From NCBI GenBank assembly GCA_009801015.1, contig VHZZ01007964.1, positions 5,577-54,665 of the forward strand: DNA of 49,089 nucleotides. The letters are read 5' to 3'. This document shows, piece after piece, positions 10,701-22,729 of the stretch. The notes below the pieces were generated by a model that did not search any database, was not told where the DNA came from, and saw nothing but the letters and a program-made list of their open reading frames with translations. This DNA is from Silene noctiflora. Lineage: Eukaryota > Streptophyta > Magnoliopsida > Caryophyllales > Caryophyllaceae. The position numbers and the translations under genes are program-made. The first letter of the stretch is position 1, and each line of letters begins with the position of its first letter.

Positions 10701-13296
10701 ATTGAGGGTTTTGAGAACGAAGAGACGTCTCTCCATACGTTCCATAAAAAGTATCCTTCTAGTGCTTGTCATCTATAGTATCTTGACTCTGTTATTTCGA
10801 GTCTTCGACTCTTTATTTCTAAGCCCATACATGAATCCAACACGACATTTAAGGATACATGTATGAAATCCATACTCGCTGGAGTCGCTCAACACTTTTC
10901 ACAGGAGAGACAGAAAAGGAATAAAGTACAAATGATTCGTAGTATAAATTTGTAAGCATTCTAAAAAAAAGGTCTCTTTTTCACTTTTAAAACTCTAAAT
11001 ATTGTTAACCTTATAATTGAATACTACTATCTGTTTGAAAATGTATCCCGTACCCATATCGGACATCTGGACTCGACTCCAAGCTACATAATGATGTCGT
11101 GTATGTAGACTCTGAAATATAAAATGAAGTGTTGTTGCAGACTTACAGGATTGAAATCCGAAACTTTGTTGCCACATAACTGAAAGGTCACTCTTCTTTT
11201 TTCTTGGTACTTCCTACAAATATTCCATGGACTTACATCATGCTGGGTGGCAACCTAATGATAATATTATGGGAGACAAAGGTGTTGGTATGTGCAAGCA
11301 GCTATGTAGCCAAAAGTGGCATGGGAAGCCTTTTTGCGGTGTGAAGGAAGTGACTAATACTATATGCCATGTATTTATTTCAGGTGGATGGTGTGTGCAA
11401 GATATTAAGCCAACACAAAGAAAATATTGAATTCCTCGAATTTGCAAATTGCAAGATATCTTCGTCTTTTGTTGAGGCAATTTGTCAAACTTTAAGTGTG
11501 AAAGGCACAGAGATGCACGTGATTAAGCATTTTGCTGTGAAATCATCAAAATTTCTTGAAGCAAATCCAGCTTCTCTGTCACCAATGCTTCTCACCTTTA
11601 TGTCTTCGCGGTATTTCCCTTTTCGTTCCGTTTTTTCAGTTCTATATGGTAGAGTTAGTTTATTGGGGTATTTAAAACTCTTTCTTTTAGAGGGTTTATG
11701 TTGAATTGTCGTCCATCTCCTTAATGACCCGCAGGCCGCAACATCTATTTAAAATGTGAATTCGCAGGCTGACGTTATCCAAGAACATATAGTCTTGCTT
11801 CTGAAACTTCTTTCCTTCTGTTACTAAATGTCTTTCTGGTGCTTACCAGATTCTTGGAGACACTAGAACTTTCTGATGCACATATTGGGAGAAACTGTGC
11901 AAAATTGATCTTCTCGACTCTTATTGATGCCTCATCTGCTCTCTCCATGCTTGATCTATCAGACAACAATGTGAGTAGAATTAGCAGCCTTGCACATGTT
12001 TAATGTCTTCTTATATTCAGTTTGAAACTAATTGAGCAAACAGATTTCAGGCTGGCTTTCTGATTTTCGGTGTGAACTTTCAAATAAAGAGACGGCATTT
12101 CGAGATATAAGCAAGGGTCTGCAATCTTTGCGTGTCCTTAATTTGAGGTAATAGGCAGTTTCTGCTATTACCTTTTTTTTCTTTCTTTTTTTCACAATGT
12201 TTCCTTCTTTAGGGCACTAAGTTATTATTGCACGATGCTGATCGTGGAAAAACAATTTAGGTAGAACTTAAAACTATGGGAGCACAATGTTTAGTGTAGT
12301 TTACACTGCTGTGATCGTGCTTTTTTTTGTGGTATGACTGGTATCTGAATTTTACCAGCATCATTTCTCAGGAGTCATGACATATGTCTAGAGAATTTCT
12401 CTTAAATAATGGTGTAAGCTCCAAGATCTTAAATTATACTCCCTCCTATTCACCATTTTCTTCCCTATTTCCTTAAACGGATTATTCAGATTTTCTTCCC
12501 CTTTCTTATTTTGGAAACTTTTACTCTTATTTTATTCATCCCTCCCTCCTATCACCAAACCCCACCCAACTCTTTTACTTCTATTTTATTCCTTTTTTAA
12601 TGTTTATGGCCCACAATTTTTTATTTAACTCCTAATTATTCATCCCTCTCTCATATCTACAAACCCCACCAAAGTCATTTATTCATTTTCTATTGTTTTC
12701 CTTAAATCTTGTGCCCACATCAAAGGGGAAGAAAAAGAAGAATAGGAGGGAGTATGTCGAATGGCCAGCTACTCTAAGCCTCCCAAATCCCAATCCCCTC
12801 TCCTCGAACTACACATTCCCTCTCATATCCACCAATTCAAACTACTCGTGGGAGTCAGGAAGGTGGGCGCAGGAGGTCGCATGACCGTATGAAGAAGTGA
12901 TAGGCTGGGGTCAAGACTAGGAGAGGATATATGTGTTGGATTGATGGGATCAAGACTAGTGATTTATGGAGAGATGCAAGGAGCTAGGTCATTGGTTGGT
13001 GTGGTGTTTAGATCACGGCTAGTAATGCCATTTTGGAAAATTTGGCACAAAACTCTTAGCAAATATCTAAAGAAAAGAAACGGAATGAGCTAAACATAAC
13101 ATTCCAAAAAAGGAAATTGGGAAGAACGTTTAACTACAGAAAGGTGCAACATTTATTGATTGGAAGAATTGTCATCATCTCAAATACATTGCTGTCTATG
13201 AGGCCATATCTACATACGAAGTATAATTTGTTTCTCTTTTTTCTCTCTCTCCCTCTCTGTGTGTTAATTTAAAAAAAAAAAAAGAAAAAAAAAGAA

Positions 13297-13327
<31 letters not shown>

Positions 13328-15235
13328 ACCAATGAGGTGGTGATATTAGTCTGGTCTTGACTTAACCCCCTTGTTACTGCTCAATACTTTTATGTAGTTA
13401 ATAATGAAACTATGCATCTATTTTAGGGGAAACAATTTGCGGAAAAGTGACATGGACGACCTTAGATTCGCTCTTGCACACATGCCTGTCTTGGAGGAAT
13501 TGGATCTGGCTGACAACCCCATTGAGGATGATGGAGTCAGGTAAGTTTGTTGTCATTGACCATATTAGATCGGCAACATGCTTAAGTTTTCATGAATTTT
13601 CTTGAACATTGCAGGAGTTTAATCCCATACTTTGTCCAGACTGTAGAGCACGGTCTCCTTTCTAATTTAAATTTGAAGAATTGTAAGCTATCCTTTGATG
13701 GAGCAACTGGCCTTCTGGATGTGTTTGTAGCATTGAAATACCCCATGACTTTTCTTTCACTGGCTGATAATGATCTTGGAAGGTTAGTAGCAACGAGTAT
13801 TATAGCTTCCTAGTCCATGTTTTGGTGTTGCACACTAATGCTCATATAAGGTTATATTCTTCTGAAGTCGAATAGCACCGGCCCTTGGGGATTTTCTGTG
13901 CACATCTATAAGGTTCCTTGATATCAGAGACATTGGCCTGGGTTCGTCTGGTTTTCTTGAACTGCAGATACATATGCCAAATGTGGTGAATCTAACATAC
14001 ATCAACATAAGGTATTCATTCTCTTTTTCTGATATCTTGTTTATTGTTCTCTCTCTGCTTTTATTCCTTTGAGAAAATGATGAAAACTCATTCTGTTAGA
14101 TAGTATTCATATTATATACTCGTATATTGAGAGATTTTGGACATTTAAGTGTGTCTCAAGATGGAAGAATTTTTGGAATTTAAAGGGCTCTACTGGAAGT
14201 GTCTCAAAACTCAAAAGGAAAGAATGACATATAGAGTGACTATATTCTTGTTGGGTTAGTGATTAAATATTTGAATTTGTGCAAAATTTTACAGTGAAAA
14301 TCGTGGCGGAATACAAGCTGCAGAATTTCTTGAAGACCTCATTTCTAGGGCTCAAGAACTTCTTGTTGTGCGAGCAGGATACAATTTGATGCCTCCAGAG
14401 TCTTTGAATGTCATATGTTCAGCCCTCGAGAGCAGAAAAGGTACACTATGCTCATGCTAGTTTCAGTGAAAGAGTATTTTTTTCTTGGTACAAATCAGTG
14501 AAAGAATATTAAGCGTGTTTTGAAAATTGCTTATCTCTGTTCCTGATACTAATTTGTCACACTGAAACCTGCAATGTTAGGGTTAACCTGTAATTAATAG
14601 GTTTCCAAATACGACTAGTACCTCGATAGAACTGGAAGGTCCTCTCTATAATCCAGAGCTTAGATTCATCTTGTGATAAATTAGATGGTTGCAAGTGCAC
14701 AACAGCCTGCAAACAATAAAAGTTAATCCATCTATCGGTGTTTAACAGAGTCAAATTTACAGAAACAGTCATTTTGATTAGTGGAACTAGACAGTCCAAT
14801 TCTCTGGAGGAACGGGAGTGGATCCTACCTCGATGATTTTACCCTAAACTTCCTAGGTACATGGGTATTGGCCAATTAAGCATTGTTCTTGACATGGGAC
14901 TTCTATTTCCAACTCGATCAGCTTTGTAACAAAATCAAATGTCTTACTAATAGTCTAATACTCTACGTTTCTTATATTATGAAGTAGCAAAGTTGTCAGC
15001 ACAACCTCCATGAATGTAATAAACTTTTACAGTTATACCCACTTTTGTAGAACTCTTTGTTGAGCTTCACTGCTGTGTATCAGGGAAACTTCAACTTATA
15101 GATCTGATGGGAAATCACAAGCTTTGTGGGTCAAAACATGCCTCTATACTTGCTGAAATTCAACGCAATGGAGGGCCAACGATGCTAGTCCAGTCCTCAC
15201 CTTCCCAGGAAGCCGCTTACGATGATGACCCATAG
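7758..15235 (+). CDS. RNI-like leucine-rich-repeat protein with N-terminal BC box (16 exons, 621 aa)
   Basis: Exons: 7758-7821, 7933-8044, 8653-8724, 8795-8953, 9052-9125, 9518-9620, 10104-10146, 10415-10477, 11384-11610, 11850-11970, 12044-12147, 13427-13540, 13615-13782, 13868-14011, 14295-14440, 15084-15235. All join in phase to a TAG stop. Residues 6-15 (SLVNLCAATL) fit the elongin-C-binding BC-box pattern, and LPTELFDCLL follows, as in plant elongin A and animal LRRC41. The middle is helical and cysteine-containing without a known domain. From about residue 305 there are irregular LRRs (LETLELS, LSMLDLSDNN, LRVLNLRGNN, LEELDLADNP, MTFLSLADNDL, LQLIDLMGN) of ribonuclease-inhibitor type. 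No signal peptide or membrane segment is visible. I infer a nuclear or cytosolic substrate adaptor; the function is unproven. Several exon edges (the exon 2 donor and the exon 11 and 14 acceptors) were chosen because only they keep the frame. Confidence 0.87.
8325..8640. repeat. Intronic dispersed-repeat fragment shared with CLASP intron 1
   Basis: Within intron 2 of the LRR gene, a 21-bp word starting ATAAAGCAAAATGG (8405-8425) is identical to 24818-24838 in CLASP intron 1. Weaker similarity (TTCAATGCAGTT / CTCAATGCAATT, TATTGGGT / TTTTGGGT) continues for about 90 bp. An open frame across this stretch runs into exon 3 but is intron read-through. Confidence 0.5.
10626..10775 (+). pseudogene. 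Possible transposase fragment in LRR intron 8
   Basis: A 49-codon open frame contains FYLNPDYSFKNG followed by an acidic, aromatic stretch (IIEGFENEETSLHTF). The YLNP context resembles the block before the dimerisation region of DUF659/hAT-type plant transposases. No other transposase block is visible and the frame ends in TAG, so this is at best a small relic. The family assignment is a guess. Confidence 0.25.
12437..12754. mobile_element. Stowaway-like MITE in LRR intron 11
   Basis: The sequence opens TACTCCCTCCTATTC and closes GAATAGGAGGGAGTA, a perfect 15-bp terminal inverted repeat including the TA at each end. The inverted similarity extends imperfectly further inward. CTCCCTCC termini with a TA target duplication are the signature of Stowaway (Tc1/mariner) MITEs. 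The interior is AT-rich and non-coding. Confidence 0.82.
13232..13328. repeat. CT/GA-rich microsatellite pair in LRR intron 11
   Basis: A TTTCTCTTTTTTCTCTCTCT tract is followed, after a short spacer and an A-run, by GAAAGAAAGAAAGAGAGAGA. The two halves are complementary in composition and could fold back. It is simple sequence without coding content. Confidence 0.8.
14441..15083. other. LRR intron 15 (643 bp), nothing recognised
   Basis: The intron before the last exon has an 80-codon minus-strand open frame (14557-14799). I could not match it to any family; it is probably chance. No repeat termini were found. Confidence 0.4.
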
Positions 15236-16831
15236 AAGAAGAACAATAACTCTACAAGGCATGTCAACCATCCTGTTTCATCTTTTCTCCATCATGTTGT
15301 ATTAACATTTATGTAGCACTTGTTTCATGATTTTTGTTCGTTTATGTAATATTTTCTATTTTCAACAGAAGCGATAAACCACATTCTTTGGATTTGGAAT
15401 ATAATAGAACGATAAAACGAAATGGTTCATCAGAGTATCTTGATCAACCTTTGTGTTTTTAACACAGGATAGTATATTCAGCCTCAGTAGCTCATCATTA
15501 GCGGGAGCCTTTGTGACACTGTGGTAACGTCATGTATTCTTATCTGAAATCGAACCAGAAATGTGGGTTTGGTCTTTGGACGGGAATCAATACGTTGGCA
15601 TTGGTTGGGCTTCAAGTTGAAGTAATTTGTGATTGAGAAAAAATGTTGCTTTTAGGAAAAGTTGCTTTTGATAAGGGCATCATTTGTTGGAGGACCAATA
15701 ATAATGAATCCATTATCTTAGATTACGTTGTCCTTTTGTTCATCATTTGTTCATCGTATCCCATAAATCACAATTGAATTGAGGCTAACTAATAACTTGT
15801 GTTGTCTAATCGGATAATTAATTTCAAGGGTTTGATTACGATACAATTTATGTTGTACAAGTCTTTTTTCTGAGGGAAAATAATCATTTATAGTTAAAAC
15901 TTTGCAAAGCTGAATACTCCATATTCGATTTGCATCATTTTCTAAGATAAACTGAGTAGGTAGGTGTCTCTGTAGTATATGAATTATGAAGTAATCATTT
16001 ACGGAGTATAGTTATGGTTTCCAATGAAAACCACAACACGGAGCATATGTTTTGGACTTTTGGTTACACGAACGCGTACTTCCTAAAATAAGGCCGTTGT
16101 CTGTGAATCTTTCATTTTGCTGTATACTTTCATTTACTGTTAATAATATAATAATTATTGTACTATCCATTAATTTTACACAAAATAAGCTCTACTTCAT
16201 ATATCATATAATGGTCTTTTACCAGGTAAGAGTTCAGAACTTCAGATCATGTCAACTAACTTACTGGTAAAGTCATGAGAAGTGTTGGTCATAATAGATT
16301 CAAACCCCATCAATATCAAAATCACCCTTGTGGCTCCCTTTATAACAAGAATGCAAATAAATGTCTTAATAACTTACAATATTTTTTTCCGAATAATCCC
16401 GAATACTTAGACCAACAATGATTAAAAAAAAATTCATGTACAAATTTTGATTAAAAAATGTTTACTTATCAAAAAAGCAAAAAATTTCGTTAAATAAAAA
16501 AATTTGTAATATTATCGCGTATTTTATTTTACATGAAATTGTCATCTCGGAATGTTTTTTACCAATTTGTCACTTATCATCCACTTTTTTACCAATTTGT
16601 CACCCTACTTAATTTTTTTTACCAATTTGTCACTTAACCTCAATTTTTTTTACCAATTTGGTCATTTGGCCCATATAACAGATTGAATATTTTAGTGTAA
16701 ATTGAGAGTGTCCGTCGTTGACAACAGTGAGTACTCCCACGAGGTCGGGGTCTTATATGGGAATGTTATAACTTGTATAGTAATGTGCATTCTTTCGTCA
16801 AACCTCGAGATAATTCTAATCGTTCGATAAC
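15236..16831. other. LRR 3' UTR and intergenic DNA up to solo LTR
   Basis: AT-rich sequence after the LRR stop codon. It includes the probable 3' UTR, possibly with a UTR intron near 15258-15370, where the sequence resumes after TTTTCAACAG. Apart from the TTTTTTACCAATTTGTCAC array I see no gene. Confidence 0.45.
16554..16664 (+). repeat. Four-copy tandem repeat, about 30 bp unit
   Basis: The core TTTTTTACCAATTTGTCAC occurs at 16554, 16584 and 16613, and as TTTTTTTACCAATTTGGTCA at 16645. The cores are separated by variable 10-12 base linkers, giving a unit of about 30 bp. The cores are almost identical while the linkers differ. Confidence 0.85.
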
Positions 16832-18527
16832 TGTAATACCCGGATATTTTGGGATCCGTAAGAGAAATCTTGGGATGCATGAGAGTCATACGAGAGTAAG
16901 ATTTGACCTTACATTAGACCAAGTGGAGCTTAGACTAGACCGAGTGAAGATTAGAAGTGGACCGAGTGAGCTAATAGTGGACCGAGTAGGGTGGACTCGG
17001 CCGAGTAGAGCGTCTACTCGACCGAGTAAGTTTGACACGGCCGAGTACATGACTCATTCGACCGAGTATGTCCACTCGGCCGAGTGGACTGAGTCCTGAC
17101 ATTGGCAACACCCGTTAAATGACATTTCGCCCCTAACTCTAATTTATTTCCTATCTTCTTCCTTTCTCTCTAAACACTCTCCATTCTCTCTAAAATCCTC
17201 CCAAACATACTCCTATGGATTCTAAGCTTGAATTGAAGATTATTACACCTCACTCACCATCCATTCACCATTGTAAGTAAATCTAACATCTCCCTTAACC
17301 CTAACTTTTGGGGTTTTTTGTACATTTCGGTAATTAGTGATTTTAATTAGAGTAATGGGTAATTAGTAAGAGGTTTTGGTTAGTATGGAAGTATAGGATG
17401 TATCGTGATAGTTATTATGTGATTATTATAAGATGAGACGGTTTTATGAGACGGAATCGAGTTGGAGTCGTGTAGCTTGTTGAAGAATGGTAAAAGGTAG
17501 ATTAATCCTACTCGGTTTCAATATTTTTGGATGGTTATGTGAGTCGTTAATGAATGTCATTGCATTATAACATGTTATCGTAATTCATGTGATTGGGAAG
17601 TACATTATTAGGACATGCATTGATGATATTGAGGAATTGGTATTCATATTGTTTTTGGGACCGTGTATCATGATGAATCGGTAATTGGCATATGGAGTGG
17701 TATCTTGCATTTATTGTGTTTGTCATGCATATTGTGTCACATATGTATGTGGAGGTTGTTGGCGGTGTACGGTGGTGTTACTCGTTTTTTTTGGAGACGT
17801 GAGGCGACTGGGAGGCCGTCTCACGCTCAGGTTGCCTATCGGAACATCCCACTCCGAGGGGGATGTGCACATTAATGGCTTGAGTTATGGAAGGACACGT
17901 GAGGTTGAGTCACGTCGTCTAGTAGGGGATCTGAGTCGCTCTCGGGCCTAGTACCACCGGTGTGTCCGGAATACCTTTTTACGGGCTGTGGTTCGGTTAT
18001 TTGGTGGGCGGTGTTGCGGTGTCGTCACCGGGTTGTGGGTACGTCTGGGTGTGTCCCGGTACCGGTGTGGTGTGGTTGGGTACGTCTGGGTGTGTCCCAG
18101 TACCGGTATGGTGTTGTTGGAGATTATGTCACATACATTTCATTGTCGTATTGCATAATCATCTTTCGTATGTCGTATCTCATATTATTTATTGAAACTG
18201 ACTTGTTGTGTATTTGTGTAATTGTCACTTATTTCCGAGGTGGCATGTGTCGATCCATATGATATTTCCAATCATATGGGGAGCAGGTTGGTTGCAGGTT
18301 ATATGATGCATACAGGATTTAAGGTCGCGCTACGAAGATTGGAGTCGAGTTAGTAGACATGAGATAGAGGTCGTAGTAGATGAGTTATATTTATTATTTA
18401 TGTTATTTGTAACCATTAAACTTGTATTATCAATAAAATATTCTTTTATTGGAGTTTTGAAACACTACCTCGGGCAACCGAGATGGTAATGCTTCGATTA
18501 TCTTGACCGGATAATCGGAGTGTTACA
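16832..18527 (+). mobile_element. Solo LTR of same family as the left element (1696 bp)
   Basis: The copy starts TGTAATACCCGGATATTTTG and ends GGAGTGTTACA. It matches the reverse complement of 1250-2984 along its length, including a palindrome array at 16938-17094 and the CACTACCTCGGGCAACCGAG block near the 3' end. The DNA after the end (AACGATTTGG) has no primer-binding site, and none of the internal region is present, so this is a solo LTR formed by LTR-LTR recombination or a truncated copy. The five flanking bases differ (ATAAC and AACGA), so no target duplication is visible. Short open frames inside it are not genes. Confidence 0.85.
16938..17094. repeat. Palindromic 12-mer array in solo LTR
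   Basis: Copies of CTCGGCCGAGT, ACTCGACCGAGT and decayed relatives such as TAGACCGAGTG recur about every 20 bases, in the same LTR position as the array at 2669-2859. The first half is more decayed than the second. Confidence 0.8.
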
Positions 18528-20997
18528 AACGATTTGGCTTGGCTTGTAATTTTAGTCAGATTATTATTGTTCTTAGGCAGAATTAATTATGTTATCTGGT
18601 TCTTTACATACAGTAATAAACAATTAATTAATTGGCTTGTAAATGTGGCTTACCCCTTGACTCTTGTGCGTAATGACAACTTCTAGTCGGCCAACCTGTA
18701 AAGTTTATGTTAATTACTAATAAATCAGCTTTTTTATCTTCGTTAGAAGCGCATATTATGAGTTATTTATCCTAAATGTTTTAGCTTAGTGATTAAAATC
18801 GAGGTATAGTAGAATATTAGATTTACGGTTCACAATACGCTTACTTATTTATTTTAATATTGTTAAGGTTTATTTAACAATAAAAGATAACTTGTTAACT
18901 AATTAAATTGTGTAAATATACATGGTGGAATAATGAAAGTTACTCCCTTCATCTCGGTCAATTGTTTACTTATTTCATTTTGGGATGTTTCAATCAACTC
19001 TTTACTTTTCTATTTTAGGAATGTCTTGGTTAACTTGATCTTCAACACCCAATTTGACCATTTTGTCATCAAATAATTGATCCACTTTTTTTCCCTGGAT
19101 CTTTGTGTCAAAACCAAATGTAAAAAAATAAGGAAAATGATAATTTAAGCATTTAATATCATTCCAAATTTGGTATTAATTTAAAAATTAGAGAATAAAA
19201 TTACACATAAATCGATGCAATTAATGCATGTATTAAATATTTATTTCCTTTTTTAGCTTCTTAAATACAACCCAATGGATTGTATTTATCATTTCCCAAT
19301 AAATAATTGGAATTTTGGGTAACTCATAATAAATTGGTTAAAACATTTGAAAACAATTTCCGTAAATAGTGTCCAAAATAGAGGTAGTTGGGGTCGCTTT
19401 GTCTTGAAGTAAAGTCTATATTCTTGTTTTATTGTGCATTTTGTATGTATTAAATCAATCCATCCTCACCTTCCTTTGTTTATAAATTACGAGTAGTATT
19501 ATTCTCTCTAATTTCAATTAGATAACCTTCTAATCGTGTTCCTTTGATTTGATTCTCCAGTTAACAAATTGATTGGATGTTTGTTGTTTTTGTGAACAAC
19601 AATAATTACAGGTATCGGATGCTACCTATTTTCATTTTTAACATCCATGTCAAATTGTCAATTATCTACGTTGTATAATTTGTATTTAGTGGCAAGTCTG
19701 GATTTTCTTTAGGGGTGAACAAGTACTAGTATAAGATAAACTTGATAGAAGTTCAGAAAATTTTAACTAAAAATATCCAAAATTGGTATTCTATTGTTTA
19801 GCGAGTGTGAATACTCCTTCTAACCTTTCCCTGAATCCACCACTAGTCCACTAGTTGTATTACATTGATACAGACAATAACTTGATAGATACTAAGGATA
19901 TATGTTTATACACGTTAGTGATAATGACTAATTAGTTGTATAAACTCGTTTTCCTTTTACTTTAGTTGAAAATAATCATTCGATTTAGAGTTATACGGAG
20001 TATATAGGATTTCAAATTTTTAGGATATTATAGAACAATTTGTAAATTTAAACTTATAATCGGTGTTCAAACTTTAACTTTTATTTTTTGACAAAACATT
20101 TTGAAATTTGTTAGTGATTACCATATTATATGTCATTTGCATATTACATATTTTTGGACAATTTCTAATAGTAGTTTTTTTTTTTTCCTTTAATTTTTGT
20201 GAGAAGAAAAGTTATCTCAACTCAAAATTTATCATTACTTAAAAAATCACTTTTTTCTTAAACTCCTTTTTCGGGCTTTTTTAATTTAATTCATATTTAA
20301 TATATATTTTTTAAAATTAATACTACGACAAATAAATTGAAAATTGGTAACCAGATTGGCTTGACAAGCATTATTCTTTATATTTTATTTTTTAAAGTAC
20401 ACTGAATTGAAGTGTACTTATTTGAGGAACAAAAATGAACCAAATAAGAACCTAGATTGGATACAAGTTGTATTTGTTCTAATCCTCACAAAAAAAGTCT
20501 TTGCATAGTCCATCTACAAAGTACATATAAATTATAATCGTCTGGTAGGTAGATCAATTTCTTGTGTCACCCAACATTTTGTTGAATTTTTTTTTTATAA
20601 AGATGGAGTGTAATAACAAAATGAATCATTTTTGTCTAATTATTTAACCCAAGGGAGTCTTCTTAAAAAATCAAAAGAACGTAGAATAAGTATTTGTCAA
20701 AACAAGATTCATATAAAGTCGTCAATTCATCACTCAGCATATGGAGTAAGGATCATTTCCATTTCTCAAACAGAAATAGAGGTCCATCCATTACTTCTCA
20801 ACGATCCGGATTAAATCTAACCTCTATTGGATGGTTATAGATTTATTTGGACATAAAAATGTAAATGAATGAGATTGAAATATATAATATACTAATATAG
20901 TAATGTTTTGTGAGAGGAAATGGAGAGAAAAGTAATAAAGTTGATTCATTTTGCACCATACGAGTCTACAATTCATGTACAAACTACAAACATCTTA
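18528..20997. other. AT-rich intergenic DNA without recognised genes
   Basis: About 2.5 kb of low-complexity AT-rich sequence. It has no ORF with recognisable content and no splice-linked coding blocks. One possible MITE relic (18941-19387) lies within. Confidence 0.5.
18941..19387. mobile_element. Possible decayed MITE with CTCCC-type ends
   Basis: The start, TACTCCCTTCATCTCGGTCA, is typical of plant CTCCCTCCGTCTC-type MITEs. The proposed end, CCAAAATAGAGGTAG, is only a weak inverted match. An old copy is plausible, but the 3' limit is uncertain. Confidence 0.35.
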
Positions 20998-21193
20998 TCT
21001 ATATAAAACCAAAAACATTTCAAGCATTCTCCTTAAGCCACCTCATCAAATACATGTTTATATTTTTATTTATTTTTAAGTAAATATGGGACCCATAGAA
21101 AAAAAATATGGAATTAATTGTGAAAAACCTATATGTTTAAGTTTTAGACGTAAATGTTTACGTTCATATTTTCTACACGTAAATATTAGTGAA

Positions 21194-21838
21194 NNNNNNN
21201 NNNNNNNNNNNNNNNNNNNNNNNNNNNNNNNNNNNNNNNNNNNNNNNNNNNNNNNNNNNNNNNNNNNNNNNNNNNNNNNNNNNNNNNNNNNNNNNNNNNN
21301 NNNNNNNNNNNNNNNNNNNNNNNNNNNNNNNNNNNNNNNNNNNNNNNNNNNNNNNNNNNNNNNNNNNNNNNNNNNNNNNNNNNNNNNNNNNNNNNNNNNN
21401 NNNNNNNNNNNNNNNNNNNNNNNNNNNNNNNNNNNNNNNNNNNNNNNNNNNNNNNNNNNNNNNNNNNNNNNNNNNNNNNNNNNNNNNNNNNNNNNNNNNN
21501 NNNNNNNNNNNNNNNNNNNNNNNNNNNNNNNNNNNNNNNNNNNNNNNNNNNNNNNNNNNNNNNNNNNNNNNNNNNNNNNNNNNNNNNNNNNNNNNNNNNN
21601 NNNNNNNNNNNNNNNNNNNNNNNNNNNNNNNNNNNNNNNNNNNNNNNNNNNNNNNNNNNNNNNNNNNNNNNNNNNNNNNNNNNNNNNNNNNNNNNNNNNN
21701 NNNNNNNNNNNNNNNNNNNNNNNNNNNNNNNNNNNNNNNNNNNNNNNNNNNNNNNNNNNNNNNNNNNNNNNNNNNNNNNNNNNNNNNNNNNNNNNNNNNN
21801 NNNNNNNNNNNNNNNNNNNNNNNNNNNNNNNNNNNNNN
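21194..21838. other. Assembly gap (645 N)
   Basis: A run of N. Reading frames drawn through it are meaningless. It lies inside the proposed Helitron. Confidence 0.99.
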
Positions 21839-22039
21839 TCGACTGATTATTGTTGATATATAAGAATAAAATGGAGGAAGGGTAAAAAAAAGCTTGAAAT
21901 ATTTTATAATAACAAACTTTTAAAAAAAAAAAAATTAGTACCTTCAATATTTTGATTTTAAAAAATATGATTTTAATTTTATTTTATACCAACAAACGTT
22001 TTTTTGATAAAAACGATCTATTTCGCGTTATAACGCACG

Positions 22040-22380
22040 ATTAGATATACGGTTTTAACTGGTAGTCATAAAGGTGATAAAGTGCATATTGTCCGACTAA
22101 CACTTACTCCGTCGGACTCCAGTAGATTCCCAGTACATTTCAGCATAAGGCAATTCCCCATTGTTGTTTGTTTTGCCATGACGATAAATAAGAGTCAAGG
22201 ACAATCTTTATCTCAAGTCAGCATCTATCTTCGAAGACCGATTTTTAGCACCTTTACGTGGCGATTTCAAGGGTCACAAAAAAACAAGGTTTAAAACTTT
22301 TGATTTATGATACTAATAAGCGTATATCTAATACAACAACTAATGTAGTTTACCATGAAATTTTCCAATATTTGGAATGA
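22040..22380 (+). pseudogene. Helitron PIF1-like helicase, C-terminal remnant
   Basis: Translated pieces read TGSHKGDKVHIVRLTLTPSD, then FPIVVCFAMTINKSQGQSLS (the strongly conserved C-terminal block of Helitron helicases), then after a frameshift LKLLIYDTNKRI and a stop (TGA 22378-22380). The expected QLYVAVSRV segment is garbled at about 22245-22280, where the frame shifts. Only the last roughly 110 codons of the Rep-helicase remain on this side of the gap. The copy is non-functional. Confidence 0.82.
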
Positions 22381-22712
22381 TATTAGTTTGTTTTAATTAA
22401 TCCTATATTTATGTTTCTTGAATCATAGTGTACCCCCTTTTTCATTTTGTCAATTGTGAAGATTTTATAGCGGTATGTGCACATTTAACAATTTATTATT
22501 TTCCATACATTACATTTAATATACTATATAACATGCTTTAACACTAAATTCGAGCAAAAATTACACGGATTTAAAAAATGTGTAAGCTTCAAACCCTTTC
22601 AATTTTTGCATGGATCCTAAACTTTAATCATTAATAAGTATAAAATATTCACGTATATTACATTAATATTTTTTAAATGTTAATCATTATATTAATGTTC
22701 CTAAAAACATAC

Positions 22713-22729
22713 CGTGCAGTTTTTGCACG
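22713..22729 (+). other. Helitron 3' terminal hairpin
   Basis: A six-base stem CGTGCA/TGCACG with loop GTTTT sits nine bases upstream of CTAA. Plant Helitrons commonly end with a GC-rich hairpin of this kind about 10 bases before CTRR. Confidence 0.6.

Noticed and set aside
11227..11430. 67-codon ORF containing CKQLCSQKWHGKPFC as a small cysteine-rich gene
   Set aside because: It lies in LRR intron 8 and runs into exon 9. There is no signal peptide or known family.
16827..18532. Target-site duplication of the solo LTR
   Set aside because: Flanks ATAAC and AACGA do not match in any register I tried, so I do not claim one.
21086..21947. Open frames of over 220 codons on both strands across the gap
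   Set aside because: They consist almost wholly of N and carry no information.
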